NCBI GenBank assembly: GCA_027295435.1
Contig: JAPUKX010000012.1
Location: forward strand, 1 to 14,942
Length of the DNA: 14,942 bases
From: Planctomycetota bacterium
GTDB lineage: Bacteria > Planctomycetota > Phycisphaerae > Phycisphaerales > SM1A02
Direction of reading: 5' to 3'
Below, piece after piece: positions 12,683-14,942 of this stretch. Made by a program: the position numbers and the translations under genes. The notes beneath the pieces were generated by a model, which was not told the origin of the DNA, searched no databases, and saw only the letters and a list, made by a program, of their open reading frames with translations. Each line of letters starts with the position of its first letter. The stretch's first letter is position 1.

Positions 12683-13342
12683 TCAGCTGGGCTTCTTTTC
12701 GTCCTTGCCCTTTTTCTTTTCGGGTGTGAACACTTCATCAACGAGGCCGTATTCCTTCGCTTCCTTGGCGGTGAAATAGTGGTCGCGTTCGCCATCTTTG
12801 GCCACACGCTCCACGGTCTGGCCGGTGTGTTGGGCGATGATCTCGTTGAGGGTCTGCTTGGCCTTAATGATCTGCTCCGCCTGGATCTGGATGTCCGTGG
12901 TGTGGCCGGTCAGCCCGCCGTAGGGCTGGTGGATCATGACTTTCGCGTGGGGAAGGATGTGGCGCTTGCCCGGTGCCCCGGCGCACAGCAAAACGGCCCC
13001 GCCGGAATACGCCCGGCCGATGCAGAACGTGGCCACGTCGGAGCTGATGAATTGCATCGTGTCGTAGACAGCCAAGGTGTCGTCAAGCGATCCGCCGGGG
13101 GAGTTGATGTAGAGGTTGATGTCCTGGCCGCGTCGCTGATCCTCCAGGTACAGCATCTGCATCATCACTCGAGCTGAAGAGATATGCGAGATCTCACCGA
13201 CGAGGAACACCACCCGGTTTTCGAGCAGCAGATCGTCGATGGTCATTTCCCGGGTGCGCTGATAATGGACCGCATCACGCGGATCGGGATACAAGGCATC
13301 GCCCCGGCGCGACGCGGATTCGAAGAGGTTCGAGTCGTTCAT
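12683..13342 (-). CDS. clpP: ATP-dependent Clp protease proteolytic subunit, copy 2
   Basis: This 219-aa ClpP paralogue is clearly different from its neighbour. The triad is intact: S113 in GRAYSGGAVLL, H138 in VMIHQPYGG, D183 in AKDGERDHYF. The nucleophile motif is SGG, where nearly all ClpPs have SMG. The N-terminus is longer (about 35 residues, NDSNLFESASRRGDALY and onward) and may include a propeptide. The C-terminus ends in a Lys-rich tail, KKKGKDEKKPS, absent from copy 1. Two different active ClpPs in tandem are known to form mixed-ring enzymes in some bacteria, so a ClpP1P2-type hetero-complex is plausible. The ATG at 13342 has AAAGG 3 nt upstream, similar in layout to copy 1. It is preceded by the FHA-GAF kinase gene on the same strand with a 103-nt gap that holds a candidate promoter. 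Confidence 0.95.
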   Translation of the reverse strand: MNDSNLFESASRRGDALYPDPRDAVHYQRTREMTIDDLLLENRVVFLVGEISHISSARVMMQMLYLEDQRRGQDINLYINSPGGSLDDTLAVYDTMQFISSDVATFCIGRAYSGGAVLLCAGAPGKRHILPHAKVMIHQPYGGLTGHTTDIQIQAEQIIKAKQTLNEIIAQHTGQTVERVAKDGERDHYFTAKEAKEYGLVDEVFTPEKKKGKDEKKPS

Positions 13343-13384
13343 GATCCTTTGGGGCCGCTGAGAGTTGGGGACGGGTTGGGCGGC

Positions 13385-13412
13385 ATCATATCCCGGCGGT
13401 GGATATCGGCAA
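13385..13412 (-). promoter_or_regulatory. Candidate sigma-70 promoter TTGCCG-N16-TATGAT upstream of the clpP pair
   Basis: On the minus strand TTGCCG (13412-13407, four of six) is followed after 16 bp by TATGAT (13390-13385, five of six). Transcription would start near 13378, giving a leader of about 36 nt that contains the AAAGG of the upstream clpP copy. This is conventional, unlike the leaderless candidates, and suggests that both clpP genes are transcribed separately from the kinase gene. Confidence 0.42.
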
Positions 13413-13445
13413 GCTCCACACCCCCGGCCGTGCAACCATGGGGCT

Positions 13446-14942
13446 TCAGAAATCCTGCTCAAGTTCGGCCGGCGAGATCGGGCGGGGAAGCTTGGTGTCC
13501 GCGGAATCGAGATCCGTTCGGTCGGTGGGCAGGGTGATGACGATGGTGGTGCCCCGACCGACATCTGATTGCAGTTCAATGCTGCCGCCGTGCTCCTGGA
13601 CGATTTTTCGGGTCACCGCCAGGCCGAGACCCGTCCCGCGCTGACCCTTTGTCGAGTGGAACGCCTCGAACACTTCTTCGTGCCGTTGGGGGGCGATACC
13701 CGGGCCGTTGTCGGAGACGGTGATCTGGGCCTCGTGCCTGTCGGGCAGGAATCGCGTGGTGATCGTGATGATGCCGGTCTTCGGCGGCGCAGCCTCCAGC
13801 GCATTGGTCAGCAGGTTCATCACCGCTTGGTGAATGGCATTGGCGTCCAGCGGGATCGGCGGCAGGTCCTCAGCGAGATCCAACAGCAATCCCACCCGTC
13901 TGTGGTCACACTGCGGCCCAATGAGCTGTGCAACCTCTTCGATCAATGGGCCAAGGGGTGTCAGTTCCGGTTCGAGTTCGCGATGCTTGGAATACGTCAG
14001 CATATTCAATGTCAGGCCGTAGATGCGATCGAGATTGCGGGCGAGGATCGGCCAGCCCTCCCGGGCAAGTTTCAGATCGCCCCGGTTCAGCGCCAGCTCC
14101 ACGGCATCGGCCCCCCCTCGCAGACCCTGAAGAATGTTCTTGATCGAGTGGCTCAGCGAGGCCACAGTCTGACCGATGGCGGCGAGCCGCTCTGTCTGCA
14201 TCTTCGAGCTGACCAGTTGGGTATTGGTCAAGGCCAGCCCGGCGTGCTGTCCGATCGCGTCCATCAGCCTCAGTTGTGATTCCGTGAAGGTGAACTGAAC
14301 CATCGACGAATCGATGTGGATGACCCCAAAGATCCGCTGACCAGCTCGGATCGGCACGCAGATCGCCGACCGGATACCGTACTCCCGGACCGAGTCGCCC
14401 GAGCGGAACCGCGTGTCGTTCATCGCGTTGGTGGACAGAATCCCTTCACCCTGCTTCAGCGTGTGCTGGATAATGGTCTGGCTGACGGGAATTCGCCCCT
14501 CGTCGGCGGTCTTTGGCCGGGTCTTGTACCGGACCACGACCGGCTCCAGCGCACTCTGCGGATTCTCATGATCCTTCTCCAAAAGAATGAATCCGCGGTC
14601 GGGCTGAAACTCTTCAAAGATCAAGTCCATCACGCGGCTCAGCAGCCCGTCGCGGTCGATGGTGGAGCAGGTCAACGCCGTGAGCTCATAGATCACCCGC
14701 AGATGGTTGATTGCGGCCTTCACCGGATCAGGTTCGGCGAGGATCATCGAGTCTTCATTTGGATCGACCCGCCGTTCGACCGTGACATCCATGTCCGCCG
14801 GCCCCACCACGCGCACCCGATCGGATTTCTCCTCCTGGGCAGTGACGGCGAAGATGAGCAGTGTCGAGCCGCAGCGAACCTGATCACCCGGCGCGAGCTC
14901 AACGCGATCTTTGGTAATCCGCGCACCGTTGACGAACGTGCC
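13446..14942 (-). CDS. FHA-GAF sensor histidine kinase (5' end outside the window)
   Basis: The frame is open from the right edge to the TGA at 13446, so about 498 residues are visible and the start is missing. The first residues at the edge, GTFVNGARITKDRVELAPGDQVRCGSTLLIFAV, are the end of an FHA phosphothreonine-binding domain. A GAF sensor domain follows (ALTCSTIDRDGLL to GVIHIDSSMVQFTFTESQLRLMDAIGQHAGLAL). The HisKA-like dimer helix has the phospho-acceptor His in ASLSHSIKNILQGLRGG (codon 14148-14150). The ATPase domain has N-box NLLTNALEA, G1 DNGPGIAP, F-box EAFHSTKGQRG and G2 GTGLGLAV. The layout resembles NtrB/AtoS-like soluble kinases; no membrane segment is visible. The FHA domain suggests input from a Ser/Thr kinase, but a link to the kinase at 9084-10001 is only a guess. 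No response regulator lies in the window. Confidence 0.93.
   Translation of the reverse strand, partial: GTFVNGARITKDRVELAPGDQVRCGSTLLIFAVTAQEEKSDRVRVVGPADMDVTVERRVDPNEDSMILAEPDPVKAAINHLRVIYELTALTCSTIDRDGLLSRVMDLIFEEFQPDRGFILLEKDHENPQSALEPVVVRYKTRPKTADEGRIPVSQTIIQHTLKQGEGILSTNAMNDTRFRSGDSVREYGIRSAICVPIRAGQRIFGVIHIDSSMVQFTFTESQLRLMDAIGQHAGLALTNTQLVSSKMQTERLAAIGQTVASLSHSIKNILQGLRGGADAVELALNRGDLKLAREGWPILARNLDRIYGLTLNMLTYSKHRELEPELTPLGPLIEEVAQLIGPQCDHRRVGLLLDLAEDLPPIPLDANAIHQAVMNLLTNALEAAPPKTGIITITTRFLPDRHEAQITVSDNGPGIAPQRHEEVFEAFHSTKGQRGTGLGLAVTRKIVQEHGGSIELQSDVGRGTTIVITLPTDRTDLDSADTKLPRPISPAELEQDF

Noticed and set aside
13569..14279. A 236-codon plus-strand open frame opposite the histidine kinase
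   Set aside because: The minus strand has GAF, H-box and ATPase motifs; the antisense product has none.

Overview
The window is about 15 kb of GC-rich, densely coded bacterial DNA from a Gram-negative cell plan: an LPS-export type ATPase, lipoproteins with lipoboxes, and a periplasmic YceI protein. The gene mix points to Planctomycetota, perhaps a Phycisphaerae-like lineage. It includes two adjacent divergent clpP genes, an FHA-GAF histidine kinase, a cytoplasmic Ser/Thr kinase, small lipoproteins of unknown function and a Der GTPase with an enlarged switch region. This placement is inferred from gene content; no rRNA or other definitive marker is present. I see no tRNA, rRNA, CRISPR array, transposase, integrase or prophage gene.

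Left part (plus strand, 125-4407): a DUF4870-type membrane protein; an LptB-like ABC ATPase; a HepT/MntA toxin-antitoxin pair whose antitoxin frame carries a TAA stop at the catalytic serine; then the iron-sulfur and membrane-anchor subunits of a fumarate reductase (frdB, frdC, frdD, with no frdA beside them); and a small TPR-like protein. A tract of imperfect 7-nt repeats fills the frdC-frdD gap.

Middle part: a polytopic membrane protein of unknown function (minus, 4482-5345), a secreted YceI protein and a secreted tandem-thioredoxin protein (both minus), then the GTPase der (plus, 7399-8847), which is divergent from the thioredoxin gene and convergent with the next one.

Right part (minus strand, 9084-14942): a Ser/Thr protein kinase, a membrane-anchored peptidoglycan amidase/PGRP-like protein with a changed zinc-ligand position, two lipoproteins (one of 66 aa, one with a coiled coil and a calcium-loop-like motif), two complete ClpP proteases in tandem, and an FHA-GAF histidine kinase that runs off the right edge.

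The window is mostly housekeeping and envelope functions: anaerobic or reverse electron transfer to menaquinone (Frd), LPS export, thiol chemistry, ribosome assembly (Der), protein quality control (ClpP) and signalling. The observations most worth following are the nonsense codon in MntA upstream of an intact HepT toxin, and a recurrent pattern in which genes lacking a Shine-Dalgarno have a TAnnnT -10-like hexamer 6-8 nt before the start codon, suggesting leaderless transcripts.
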